Positions 42,533 through 50,705 of a stretch of DNA of 64,000 bases are shown one piece after another. This DNA comes from Streptomyces sp. NBC_00286. Lineage in GTDB: Bacteria; Actinomycetota; Actinomycetes; Streptomycetales; Streptomycetaceae. Position 1 is the first letter of the stretch. Each line of letters opens with the position of its first letter. The notes beneath the pieces were generated by a model, which was not told where the DNA came from, did not search any database, and saw nothing but the letters and a program-made list of their open reading frames with translations. The DNA lies in NCBI RefSeq assembly GCF_036173125.1, contig NZ_CP108054.1, positions 1,798,001 through 1,862,000 of the forward strand, written 5' to 3'. The position numbers were made by a program, and so were the translations under genes.

Positions 42533-43576
42533 ATGCGCTGGGAAAACCTCACCGTGGAGTCCGGCGGCAATCCGCCGGAGAACCCCGCGCTGTTCGGCGC
42601 GGACGCGGTTACCACCCGCACCTTCGACACTCCTGAGTTCCGCGGGATCACCTTCCACGAGATCCGGGCCCGGTCGATCGTGAACCGGGTGCCGGGCGCC
42701 TCGCGCATGCCCTTCGAGTGGACGATCAACCCGTATCGAGGCTGCTCACACGCGTGCGTCTACTGCTTCGCCCGCAAGTCCCACAGCTATCTGGACCTCG
42801 ACACGGGCCTCGGCTTCGACAGCCAGATCGTGGTGAAGGTGAACGCACCGGAGCTGCTGCGCCGTCAGCTGGGCTCGCGACGCTGGCACGGCGAGCACAT
42901 CGCGATGGGCACGAACGTCGACTGCTACCAACGCGCGGAAGGCCGCTACCAGTTGATGCCCGGCATCATCGGCGCCCTGCGCGACCACGCGAACCCCTTC
43001 TCGATCCTGACGAAGGGCACCCTGATCCTGCGCGACCTCGACCTCCTGAAGCAGTCCGCCGCCGTCACGGAAGTCGGGATATCCGTCTCCGTGGGCTTCA
43101 CCGACCCCGAGCTGTGGCGGACCGTCGAGCCGGGCACCCCCGCACCCGAACGCCGCCTGGACGTGGTGCGCACCCTCAACGAGAACGGCATCGGCTGCGG
43201 CGTACTGATGGCCCCCGTGATCCCCTTCCTGAGCGACCACCCCTCCCAACTCCGCGCCACCGTACGGGCGATCGCGGCCTCCGGAGCGACCTCGGTGACC
43301 CCGCTCGTGCTGCATCTGCGGCCGGGCGCGCGTGAGTGGTTCATGAGCTGGCTGGGGCACCATCACCCGCATCTGGTACGCCGTTACGAGCGGCTGTACG
43401 CGGAGGGGGCGTACGCCCCGAAGTGGTACCAGCGCCGGATCACCCGTCAGGTGCACGAACTGGCCCAGGAGTACGGCATCGGCCCCACACCCGCAGGGAT
43501 GCCGCGCCGAATCCCCGACCCTCAGCCCGAGCCGGAGCCAGCCGTGCCGACGCCCACTCAACTCACTCTGCTCTGA
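42533..43576 (+). CDS. Radical SAM protein of the Rv2578c type (SplB-like fold)
   Basis: A 347-residue protein. The iron-sulphur motif is CSHACVYC (C-x3-C-x2-C, about residues 71-78) in NPYRGCSHACVYCFARKSH, preceded by the family's VPGASRMPFEWTINPYRG. The C-terminal Arg/Pro-rich tail is typical of the actinobacterial members. The motif matches the radical SAM consensus, and the family is distantly like spore photoproduct lyase; substrate unknown. ATG 42533 follows GAGGAGG. The LexA-like box upstream suggests a DNA-damage role. Confidence 0.9.
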   Translation: MRWENLTVESGGNPPENPALFGADAVTTRTFDTPEFRGITFHEIRARSIVNRVPGASRMPFEWTINPYRGCSHACVYCFARKSHSYLDLDTGLGFDSQIVVKVNAPELLRRQLGSRRWHGEHIAMGTNVDCYQRAEGRYQLMPGIIGALRDHANPFSILTKGTLILRDLDLLKQSAAVTEVGISVSVGFTDPELWRTVEPGTPAPERRLDVVRTLNENGIGCGVLMAPVIPFLSDHPSQLRATVRAIAASGATSVTPLVLHLRPGAREWFMSWLGHHHPHLVRRYERLYAEGAYAPKWYQRRITRQVHELAQEYGIGPTPAGMPRRIPDPQPEPEPAVPTPTQLTLL

Positions 43577-43746
43577 CCGACGTTTCCCTGCTCCGACCAG
43601 CACCTTTGCCCGGCATCCGGCGGCATCGTGCTGCCCAATAGTGTCAACTCTTTGCAGAACCTGTCCTTCCCGAGGGTCAATTCCGGGACGATGCGGGGCG
43701 GGCCGTGATGCGCACGGCTCGAACTCCTCCGTCCTGGGAGGCCTTG

Positions 43747-45336
43747 ATGAAGAAGAGAGCAACCGCTCTGTGCGGTGCCGCCGCCGTGCTGGCCGGGTTG
43801 ATGACCGCGCTTCCGGCCGACGCGAAGGCGGGTGCCACGACCGCAGAGCGCACCACCCGGTCCGTCGGCGCGGCCAAGCTCGCCTGGAAGAAGTGCGGCA
43901 CCGAGGACTATCCGACGCTCCAGTGCGCGTCCCTCAAAGTGCGGCTCGACCACTCGAACCCATACAGCGAACGCATCACGATCGCTCTGTCACGCATCCC
44001 CCACACCTCGAAGACCTACCAAGGGCCGCTCCTCGTCAACCCGGGCGGCCCCGGCGGCAGCGGTCTCACGCTCGCCGGGTTCGTCGCCTCCTCGCTGCCG
44101 AAGGAAGTGGCGGCGCAGTACGACGTCATCGGCTTCGACCCGCGCGGCGTCGGCGACAGCAGGCCCGCGCTGGACTGCCGGCCCGGGCACTTCGCACCCG
44201 TACGCCCCGACTCCGTGCCGCGCACCCCCGCCCTGGAGAAGGCCAACCTCGACCGGGCCCAGGCCTTCGCCGAGGAGTGCGGCAAGAAGTACGCGGACGT
44301 GCTGCCGTACATCGACACGGTGAGCGCGGTCCAAGACATGGACGCCATCCGGCGCGCACTCGGCGCGAAGAAGATCAATTACTTCGGTTACTCGTACGGC
44401 ACCTACCTGGGCGCCGTCTACGCGAAGCTCTACCCCGAGCGCGTACGACGCCTGGTGCTCGACTCGATCGTCGACCCGACCGGTGTCTGGTACGACGACA
44501 ACCTCGATCAGGACTACGCCTTCGACAGCCGCCACAAGGCGTTCATGGCATGGGTCGCCAAGTACGACGCGACGTACAAGCTCGGCACCGATCCCGACAA
44601 GATCGAGGCCAAGTGGTACTCGATGCGGGCGGCACTGGCGAAGAAGCCCGCGGACAACACGGTGGGCGCCTCCGAACTCGAGGACACCTTCCTCCCCGGC
44701 GGCTACTACAACGGCTACTGGCCGTATCTCGCCGAGGCGTTCGCGGCCTATGTGAACGACAAGGACGACGATCCGCTGGTCGAGGTGTACCAGAACTTCG
44801 CCGCCGTCGACGCGGCGGGCGACAACGGCTACAGCATCTACACCGCTGTGGAGTGCCGTGACGCGCCCTGGCCCGGCGACTGGAACCAGTGGCGCCACGA
44901 CAACTGGAAGGTGCACAAGAAGGCGCCCTTCATGACCTGGAGCAACGCCTGGTACAACGCACCGTGCGCGTTCTGGCCGACGGATTCGCTCGACCCGGTC
45001 GACGTCGGCAACGACTCACTGCCGCCGGCCCTGCTGTTCCAGGCGACCGACGACGCGGCCACCCCGTACGAAGGCGGTGTCACGGTCCATCACCTGCTGC
45101 GCGACTCAAGCCTGGTAGTCGAGCAGGACGGCGGAAACCACGGCATCACACTCGCCGGAAACACCTGCCTGGACAAGCACCTGGCGACCTACCTCTCCAC
45201 TGGCAAGGTCCCCCGCAGCGACGGCGAGGCCGACGCGGTATGCGAGGCCCTGCCGGACCCCAAGCCGCTGACAGCACAGGACGACTCGGCGTCACGCGGC
45301 GCGAAACTGCACGGCCTGCTGGGCTTCCGAGGCTGA
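43747..45336 (+). CDS. Secreted alpha/beta hydrolase (tripeptidyl aminopeptidase family)
   Basis: A 529-residue protein from ATG 43747 (GGAGGCC upstream). Residues 1-30 are a Sec signal (MKKRATALCGAAAVLAGLMTALPADA). The hydrolase domain has LLVNPGGPGGSG (oxyanion), GFDPRGVGDSRPALDC and the nucleophile elbow GYSYGTYLG; the TAP-like C-terminal domain has LLFQATDDAATPY and GGNHGITLAGNTCLD with the catalytic His. The family releases tripeptides from extracellular peptides. It is a single-gene unit; no inhibitor gene nearby. Confidence 0.92.
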   Translation: MKKRATALCGAAAVLAGLMTALPADAKAGATTAERTTRSVGAAKLAWKKCGTEDYPTLQCASLKVRLDHSNPYSERITIALSRIPHTSKTYQGPLLVNPGGPGGSGLTLAGFVASSLPKEVAAQYDVIGFDPRGVGDSRPALDCRPGHFAPVRPDSVPRTPALEKANLDRAQAFAEECGKKYADVLPYIDTVSAVQDMDAIRRALGAKKINYFGYSYGTYLGAVYAKLYPERVRRLVLDSIVDPTGVWYDDNLDQDYAFDSRHKAFMAWVAKYDATYKLGTDPDKIEAKWYSMRAALAKKPADNTVGASELEDTFLPGGYYNGYWPYLAEAFAAYVNDKDDDPLVEVYQNFAAVDAAGDNGYSIYTAVECRDAPWPGDWNQWRHDNWKVHKKAPFMTWSNAWYNAPCAFWPTDSLDPVDVGNDSLPPALLFQATDDAATPYEGGVTVHHLLRDSSLVVEQDGGNHGITLAGNTCLDKHLATYLSTGKVPRSDGEADAVCEALPDPKPLTAQDDSASRGAKLHGLLGFRG

Positions 45337-45408
45337 GCCTGGCATGTGAACCGCAGGCAGCGACTGCCCGTCGGGGGCGATGTCAGTGCCATGGTCCACG
45401 ATGGATCC

Positions 45409-45810
45409 ATGAGCACCGAACTGACCCGCATCCCCGCCCCCGACGGGGTCGCCCCCGCCTCCTCGTACGCCCATGTCGTCATGGGCACGGGCCGCTTCGC
45501 GGCGATCTCGGGCCAGGTGGCACTGGACGAGAACGGCAAGCTGGTCGGCGAGAACGACCCCGAGGCCCAGGGCCGCCAAACCTTCGAGAATCTGCGCCGC
45601 TGCCTGTCCGCCGCAGGTGCGACGTTCGACGACGTCATCAAACTGACCTACTACGTCACAGACATGGCCCACATGCCGGCAGTCCGAGCGGCCCGCGACG
45701 CCCACATACCCTCCGGCCGCCTCCCGGCATCGACAGCCGTACAGGTCGCAGCCCTGGTACGCCCGGAGTTGCTGATGGAGATAGAGGCATACGCGATACT
45801 CCCCGAATGA
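45409..45810 (+). CDS. RidA-family protein lacking the deaminase arginine
   Basis: A 133-residue RidA-fold protein (YjgF/YER057c/UK114). The fold is clear: VVMGTGRFAAISGQVALDENGKL, QTFENLRRCLSAAGATFDDVIKLTYYVTDM and ELLMEIEAYAIL. At the site of the arginine that binds the carboxylate of imino acids in RidA (PARS-x-VEV in E. coli) this protein has PASTAVQV, so it belongs to a branch that probably lacks enamine deaminase activity. ATG 45409. It overlaps the GNAT gene (ATGA). Confidence 0.88.
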   Translation: MSTELTRIPAPDGVAPASSYAHVVMGTGRFAAISGQVALDENGKLVGENDPEAQGRQTFENLRRCLSAAGATFDDVIKLTYYVTDMAHMPAVRAARDAHIPSGRLPASTAVQVAALVRPELLMEIEAYAILPE

Positions 45811-46328
45811 TCCACATCCGCGAAATGACCCTCGCCGACTGCGAGCAAGTAGCCGCGATCCGCATACGCGGCTGGCAACACGCCTACAAGGGCCTGCTCC
45901 CCCAGCCCTACCTGGACGACCTGGACGTCACGACCGAGACAGCCCGCCGCCGCTCCCACTTCGAGCAGGCAGGCAAGGGAGTCGTGAACCTGGTAGCGGA
46001 GCGGCACGGGGAGGTAGCCGGCTGGTCCTGCCACGGCCCATACCGAGACGCCGAACTCCCCACGCAGGACGCCGAGTTGTACGCGATCTACGTCCACCCG
46101 AAGCACCTGTCCCACGGAGTGGGCCGCGCACTGCTACAAGAGTCCACGACCCGCTGCACCACAGCAGGCCACCCCCGACTGTTCTTGTGGGTACTCAAGG
46201 AAAACGCCCGGGCCCGCCACTTCTACGAACAAGCAGGCTTCACCCCGGACGGCACGGAGGAGCCGTGGGAGGTCGGCGGCGCGACGGTACCGGAGGTGCG
46301 CTACATCAGGACGCTGGGCAACGGCTGA
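45807..46328 (+). CDS. GNAT-family N-acetyltransferase
   Basis: A 173-residue GNAT: MTLADCEQVAAIRIRGWQHAYKG, acetyl-CoA loop region LYAIYVHPKHLSHGVGRALLQE and LFLWVLKENARARHFYEQAGFTPDG. The substrate is unknown. ATG 45807 overlaps the RidA stop, so both are translated together. A repeat-rich intergenic block follows the stop. Confidence 0.9.
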   Translation: MIHIREMTLADCEQVAAIRIRGWQHAYKGLLPQPYLDDLDVTTETARRRSHFEQAGKGVVNLVAERHGEVAGWSCHGPYRDAELPTQDAELYAIYVHPKHLSHGVGRALLQESTTRCTTAGHPRLFLWVLKENARARHFYEQAGFTPDGTEEPWEVGGATVPEVRYIRTLGNG

Positions 46329-46389
46329 CGCGACAGGCCCAGCGCGCTGGGCCCCGTAAGCAACGCGGCCGTGTATCAATCAACGGCTC

Positions 46390-46550
46390 GACCAGCGCCC
46401 CTTTAGGGGCGCGGGGAACTGCGCGACCAGCCACAACGCACCCACAGCGCACGCAATCACCCCACCCACCCGGACCTACGGGGACTAGGGGCGGAGCCCC
46501 ATGTGGACGGGAATGGGTAGGGGCGGCGGGGGCGAAAACCCCGCCCAACG
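46390..46550. repeat. Dispersed intergenic repeat between convergent genes
   Basis: AGCGCCCCTTTAGGGGCGCG (hairpin) then GGGGAACTGCGCGACCAGCC and ACAACGCACCCACAGC, followed by a GGGGCGGAGCCCC hairpin and GGCGGGGGCGAAAACCCCGCC. The core plus the second block also occurs at 38190-38350. Confidence 0.85.
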
Positions 46551-46560
46551 CACCCGCGCG

Positions 46561-47151
46561 TTACCGAGGAGCCCGCTGCACAGGCAACCGCTTAAGCGCC
46601 CCCGCAGCCGCCTCAGCCAACAGCGGATGCGCCAACGCCTCGTTCAAAATCGCCCGAGCCCGCTCATCCCCCAACACCCCCAACCCCTCCACACAAGCAA
46701 GCGCCACCCGCCGATACGGATCATGAGCCCGAAACCGCCGAGCCAACGTAGTTATCAACGCAGGCACAGCCTCAGGAGCCCGCAACTCCACCAACAACCG
46801 CACCGGATAAAGCGCATAAGCAACCCGCAACTCATTGGTGGCAAGAGCAGCCGCAGCCCGCGCGGTACGCGGATCGCCAAGCCGCGCCAGCGCATACGCA
46901 GCGGACGCACACCGCTGCGGATCCCGATGATTCAGCAACAGCACGAGCGTCTCAAAGGCCCGCCGATCCCCCGCAACCCCCAACCGAAACGCCGCCAACT
47001 CCCGCGCCCACAACGGCTGCTGCGGCGCGGTAAGCACACCGGCCAGCTCATCGAGATCACCGGTCGCGACCAGACGTTCGTACGCGAATACCTCCCCGGC
47101 CCCCACCTCAAGCCGTAACCGCCCGGTGAGCGACCGCAACTCTTCGTCCAT
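46561..47151 (-). CDS. HEAT-repeat protein
   Basis: A 196-residue all-helical protein with about five HEAT-type repeats, such as LWARELAAFRLGVAGDRRAF, LLNHRDPQRCASAAYALARLGDPRTA and HDPYRRVALACVEGLGVLGD. Often misnamed adenylosuccinate lyase in Streptomyces genomes; it lacks lyase motifs. Probable protein-binding scaffold. ATG at 47151; third positions here are unusually C/A-rich (many ACC/CCC/GCA codons). Confidence 0.85.
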   Translation of the reverse strand: MDEELRSLTGRLRLEVGAGEVFAYERLVATGDLDELAGVLTAPQQPLWARELAAFRLGVAGDRRAFETLVLLLNHRDPQRCASAAYALARLGDPRTARAAAALATNELRVAYALYPVRLLVELRAPEAVPALITTLARRFRAHDPYRRVALACVEGLGVLGDERARAILNEALAHPLLAEAAAGALKRLPVQRAPR

Positions 47152-47519
47152 GGCGCGAGCCTATCCGCGACGTACATCACATAACCTCGACTCTTCCGCA
47201 CACTGGCGCGCTCGTTACCCGCGAGTTAAGCTCAATCGAGCGAGTTACCCACTCGCACACCTGCTTGCGGTGGCCTGGTGACGCAGCCGCCGTGAGTGTC
47301 GGTCGGTTCGGTACTTCGAGTACCTCAGTACGACTCGGCTCCGGGACAGAGCCGGTCGGTCTTTCACCGCTTCGTGGGCTTGCGCGTCTCGCCCGCGGAC
47401 GGCACCGGGCGTGTGCGCTTCGTAGCCCGGTCCCACACCCGCACAACTTCCGCACTGTGTGCGCCTGTCGGCGTATCCGGATGCGTCCCTCAGTCGTCAC
47501 TCATCCCTGGAGTCCCGCG
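47152..47519. promoter_or_regulatory. Divergent leader region with an inverted repeat
   Basis: A 368-bp gap. GGTACT-TCG-AGTACC (47310-47324) is a perfect 6-3-6 inverted repeat, followed by a further AGTAC. An AT-richer stretch at 47170-47240 may hold promoters for either side. The frame of the downstream gene is open to 47265, but this stretch does not look like protein. Confidence 0.45.
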
Positions 47520-49325
47520 ATGGCCTCTCCCCAGTCCGACACCCCTCTGTCCCAGATCAACACCGTCGCCGTGGTCGGCCTCGGCACGATGGGCACCGGC
47601 ATCGCCGAGGTCCTCGCCCGGGCCGGCCGCGAGGTCATCGGCATCGACATCAGCGAGGCCGCCACCGCCCGCGCCCACACCGCGCTGGAGGCCGCGACCG
47701 CCCGTGCCGTTGAGCGCGAGCGGCTCACCGAGCAGGAGCGCCAGGAGGTCCTCGGCCGCCTGCGCACCTCCACCGATCTGCGCGCGGCGGCCGACGCCGA
47801 CCTGGTGATCGAGGTGGCCCCGGAGTCGTACGAGATCAAGCGGCAGATCTTCCGCGAGCTCGACGGCATCGTGCGCCCGGGGACAATCCTGGCGACCGGC
47901 ACCAACGCCCTCTCGGTCACCCGGCTCGCCGCCGACTCGGCCCGTCCCGAGCGCGTTCTCGGGCTGCATTTCTTCAACCCGGCGCCCGCGATGAAGCTGG
48001 TCGAGGTCGTCTCCTCCGTGCTGACCTCGCCGACCGCCGTCGCCGCCGTCACGGATCTCGCCCTCGAACTCGGCAAGGAGCCCGTCGCCGTCGGCGACCG
48101 CCCCGGCTTCGTCGCCGACGGTCTGCTGTTCGGCTACCTCAACCAGGCGGCCGCGATGTACGAGGCGAAGTACGCGAGCCGCGAGGACATCGACGCCGCG
48201 ATGAAGCTGGGCTGCGGACTGCCCATGGGCCCGCTGGAACTGCTCGACCTCATCGGCGTCGACACCGCGCGTACGGTCCTGGAGGCCATGTACGCCGCCT
48301 CGCACGACCGGCTGCACGCGCCCGCGCCCATCCTCAGGCAGCTCAGCGAGGCGGGCCTGACCGGCCGCAAGTCGGGCCGCGGCTTCTACACGTACGACGC
48401 TCCGGGCAGCGGAACCGTCGTGCGGGACGCGCTGACGCCGCTCTCCTCGGGCCCCGAGACCCCTGGCCGCCCCGTCAGCTCGGTCGGCGTCGCCGGCTCC
48501 GGCACCATGGCGTCCGGCATAGCCGAGGTCTTCGCGAAGGCCGGGTACGAGGTCGTGCTCGCCGCGCGCAGCGAGGAGAAGGCGCAGGCGGCCAAGGCCC
48601 GTATCGGCAAATCACTTTCGCGCTCTGTCGACAAGGGACGGATGACCGCCGAGGCCGCCGCCGAGACGCTGGAGCGGATCACTCCGGCGGGTTCGTACGA
48701 CGCCTTCGCCGAGGTCGATCTGGCACTGGAGGCGGTCGCCGAGGACCTGGAGATCAAGCAGCAGCTGTTCGCGGTGTTCGACAAGGTCTGCAAGCCGGGC
48801 GCGATCCTGGCCACCACGACCTCCTCGCTGCCCGTCGTCGCCTGCGCCCGCGCCACCTCGCGCCCGCAGGACGTGATCGGCATGCACTTCTTCAACCCGG
48901 CCCCGGCGATGAAGCTGGTCGAGGTCGTCCGCACCGTCCTGACCGCGGACGATGTGCACGCCTCGGTCCGCGAGCTGTGCACGAAGATCCGGAAGCACCC
49001 GGTGGACTGCGGCGACCGCGCGGGCTTCATCGTGAACGCGCTGCTGTTCCCGTACCTGAACAACGCGATCAAGATGGTCCAGGAGCACTACGCCTCGCTC
49101 GACGACATAGACGCCGCGATGAAGCTCGGCGGCGGCTACCCGATGGGGCCCTTCGAGCTCCTCGACGTGGTCGGCCTGGATGTGTCGCTGGCCATCGAGA
49201 AGGTCCTGCACCGCGAGTTCCGCGACCCGGGTCTCGCCCCGGCGCCGCTGCTCGAGCACCTGGTCGCCGCGGGCTGCCTCGGCCGCAAGACCGGCCGCGG
49301 CTTCCGCGAATATGCGCGGCGCTGA
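47520..49325 (+). CDS. Tandem two-unit 3-hydroxyacyl-CoA dehydrogenase
   Basis: A 601-residue fusion of two complete 3-hydroxybutyryl-CoA dehydrogenases (residues ~15-300 and ~315-600), each with an NAD motif (GLGTMGTGIAEVLARAG; AGSGTMASGIAEVFAKAG), HFFNPAPAMKLVEVV with the catalytic His and Glu, and the C-terminal helical domain. The second unit has the active-site Asn (N506 in GFIVNALLF); the first has D200 at that place (GFVADGLLF). It would reduce acetoacetyl-CoA for the ethylmalonyl-CoA pathway encoded next. ATG 47520. No clear SD. Confidence 0.92.
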   Translation: MASPQSDTPLSQINTVAVVGLGTMGTGIAEVLARAGREVIGIDISEAATARAHTALEAATARAVERERLTEQERQEVLGRLRTSTDLRAAADADLVIEVAPESYEIKRQIFRELDGIVRPGTILATGTNALSVTRLAADSARPERVLGLHFFNPAPAMKLVEVVSSVLTSPTAVAAVTDLALELGKEPVAVGDRPGFVADGLLFGYLNQAAAMYEAKYASREDIDAAMKLGCGLPMGPLELLDLIGVDTARTVLEAMYAASHDRLHAPAPILRQLSEAGLTGRKSGRGFYTYDAPGSGTVVRDALTPLSSGPETPGRPVSSVGVAGSGTMASGIAEVFAKAGYEVVLAARSEEKAQAAKARIGKSLSRSVDKGRMTAEAAAETLERITPAGSYDAFAEVDLALEAVAEDLEIKQQLFAVFDKVCKPGAILATTTSSLPVVACARATSRPQDVIGMHFFNPAPAMKLVEVVRTVLTADDVHASVRELCTKIRKHPVDCGDRAGFIVNALLFPYLNNAIKMVQEHYASLDDIDAAMKLGGGYPMGPFELLDVVGLDVSLAIEKVLHREFRDPGLAPAPLLEHLVAAGCLGRKTGRGFREYARR

Positions 49326-49390
49326 GCGGCGGCCCGGCGACTGGTTCACGGACCGCGCGGACTGGGGCGGACTGTTCGACCGGGCCGGCT

Positions 49391-49421
49391 CCTCTCCCCC
49401 CGCCGAGGGCGGGGGGAGAGG
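49391..49421 (+). terminator. 14-bp hairpin after the dehydrogenase gene
   Basis: CCTCTCCCCCCGCC, a GAG loop and GGCGGGGGGAGAGG form a perfect stem 66 bp after the stop codon, followed by GGATCTTG. Confidence 0.8.
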
Positions 49422-49464
49422 GGATCTTGAGCGCCCCGCTCCACGAATGCAGTACGTTCGGGGC

Positions 49465-50277
49465 ATGTCCCAGCCGGTCAAGTCCTCCCGTACACCAGCC
49501 ACGCCCGACGCTCCGGAGAGTGCCGCGGGCAACCGTGCCGCCGCCCAACGGCTCAAGATGCGCCGGGAGTTGGCGGCCGCGGCGATGGAACTGTTCGCGA
49601 CCAAGGGCTACGAGGCGACGACCGTCGACGAGATCGCCGCGGCGGCCGGGGTCGCCCGGCGTACCTTCTTCCGGCACTTCCGTTCCAAGGAAGAGGCGAT
49701 CTTTCCCGATCACGACGACACCCTGATCCGGGCCGAGGCGGTGCTCAATGCCGCGCCGGCGCACGAGCATCCGCTCGACACCGTGTGCCGCGGCATCAAG
49801 GAAGTCATGAAGATGTACGCGGCCCGGCCGGAGATCTCGGTGTCGCGTTACAAGCTGACGCGTGAGGTGCCGACGCTGCGGGAGGCGGAGATCGCCTCGG
49901 TGGCGCGCTACGAGCGGCTGTTCACGCGCTATTTGCTGGGGCACTTCGACGAGCACGCGCACGACGACGACGCGAACGACGATCCGCTGCTCGCGGAGGT
50001 CGCCGCCTCGGCCGTGGTCACGGCGCACAACCACGTACTGCGGCGCTGGCTGCGGGCCGGCGGACAGGGCGACGTCGAGGCGCAGCTGGACCACGCGTTC
50101 GCCATCGTCCGGAAGACCTTCGGCTCGGGCATCGGGGCGGGGCGGGACAGCGGGCCCCGCTCGGGCGCGGCCTCGGTCGCCTCACAGGGCGAGGTGCTGG
50201 TCACGGTGGCCAGGACGGACGCCCCGCTCGACGAGGTCATGAAGACGATCGAGCAGGCGCTGCGGGAACGGTCGTAA
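49465..50277 (+). CDS. TetR-family regulator, next to the ethylmalonyl-CoA genes
   Basis: A 270-residue TetR protein from ATG 49465 (ATG 49447 is possible). HTH: MRRELAAAAMELFATKGYEA, TTVDEIAAAAGVARRTFFRHFRSK. The long C-terminal region ends in an acidic/Gly-rich linker and LVTVARTDAPLDEVMKTI. It lies between the dehydrogenase and ccr genes in the same direction, separated by 428 bp from ccr, and likely controls one or both. No known ligand. Confidence 0.92.
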   Translation: MSQPVKSSRTPATPDAPESAAGNRAAAQRLKMRRELAAAAMELFATKGYEATTVDEIAAAAGVARRTFFRHFRSKEEAIFPDHDDTLIRAEAVLNAAPAHEHPLDTVCRGIKEVMKMYAARPEISVSRYKLTREVPTLREAEIASVARYERLFTRYLLGHFDEHAHDDDANDDPLLAEVAASAVVTAHNHVLRRWLRAGGQGDVEAQLDHAFAIVRKTFGSGIGAGRDSGPRSGAASVASQGEVLVTVARTDAPLDEVMKTIEQALRERS

Positions 50278-50705
50278 GCACGCACCGGCCTTAAGCACGC
50301 ACACCGGTCCTAAGCACGCTCGGCGAATCCCTCACCGTTCGGCGAAGCCCTCACCGTTCGGCGACGGCGAGCTACCCCTATCTGATCGATCATCGCTCAT
50401 TTGTTAACGCGCAATTTCAAATGAGGGAAATTCTTGGCACTGCGTGCCTTGCCAGGTGACACGCCGTGCCATACGTTGGAGTAAGTCGGGCGGCCGGCGT
50501 GCAGAGCTTTTTCGTACGCCGGCTGTCCCCGCAAACCTCCCCGGGTTTGCGCGCCCGACGCCTGCGTCACAGGCAACCTTCCGCGCCACAAAGCGCTGCC
50601 AGCACCACCTTCGCCGAACCGACGGCACGCCTCACAAAAGCAGCAACCACCCCGACGTAACCCTCAAGCGCTCCCCTGAGCGCTCGCTTCGCCGGAGGCA
50701 ACACC
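50278..50705 (+). promoter_or_regulatory. Long leader/promoter region of ccr with several inverted repeats
   Basis: The region has two direct GGCGAA-x-CCCTCACCGTTC repeats (50321-50359), CTCATTTG-N14-CAAATGAG (50396-50425, an 8-bp palindromic operator candidate), GGCAC-TGC-GTGCC (50436-50448), a sigma70-like promoter TTGCCA-N17-TACGTT (50449-50477), and two leader hairpins, GCAAACC/GGTTTGC (50531-50550) and AGCGCTC-CCCT-GAGCGCT (50667-50684), the second ending 9 bp before the ribosome site GGAGG (50694-50698). Confidence 0.6.
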
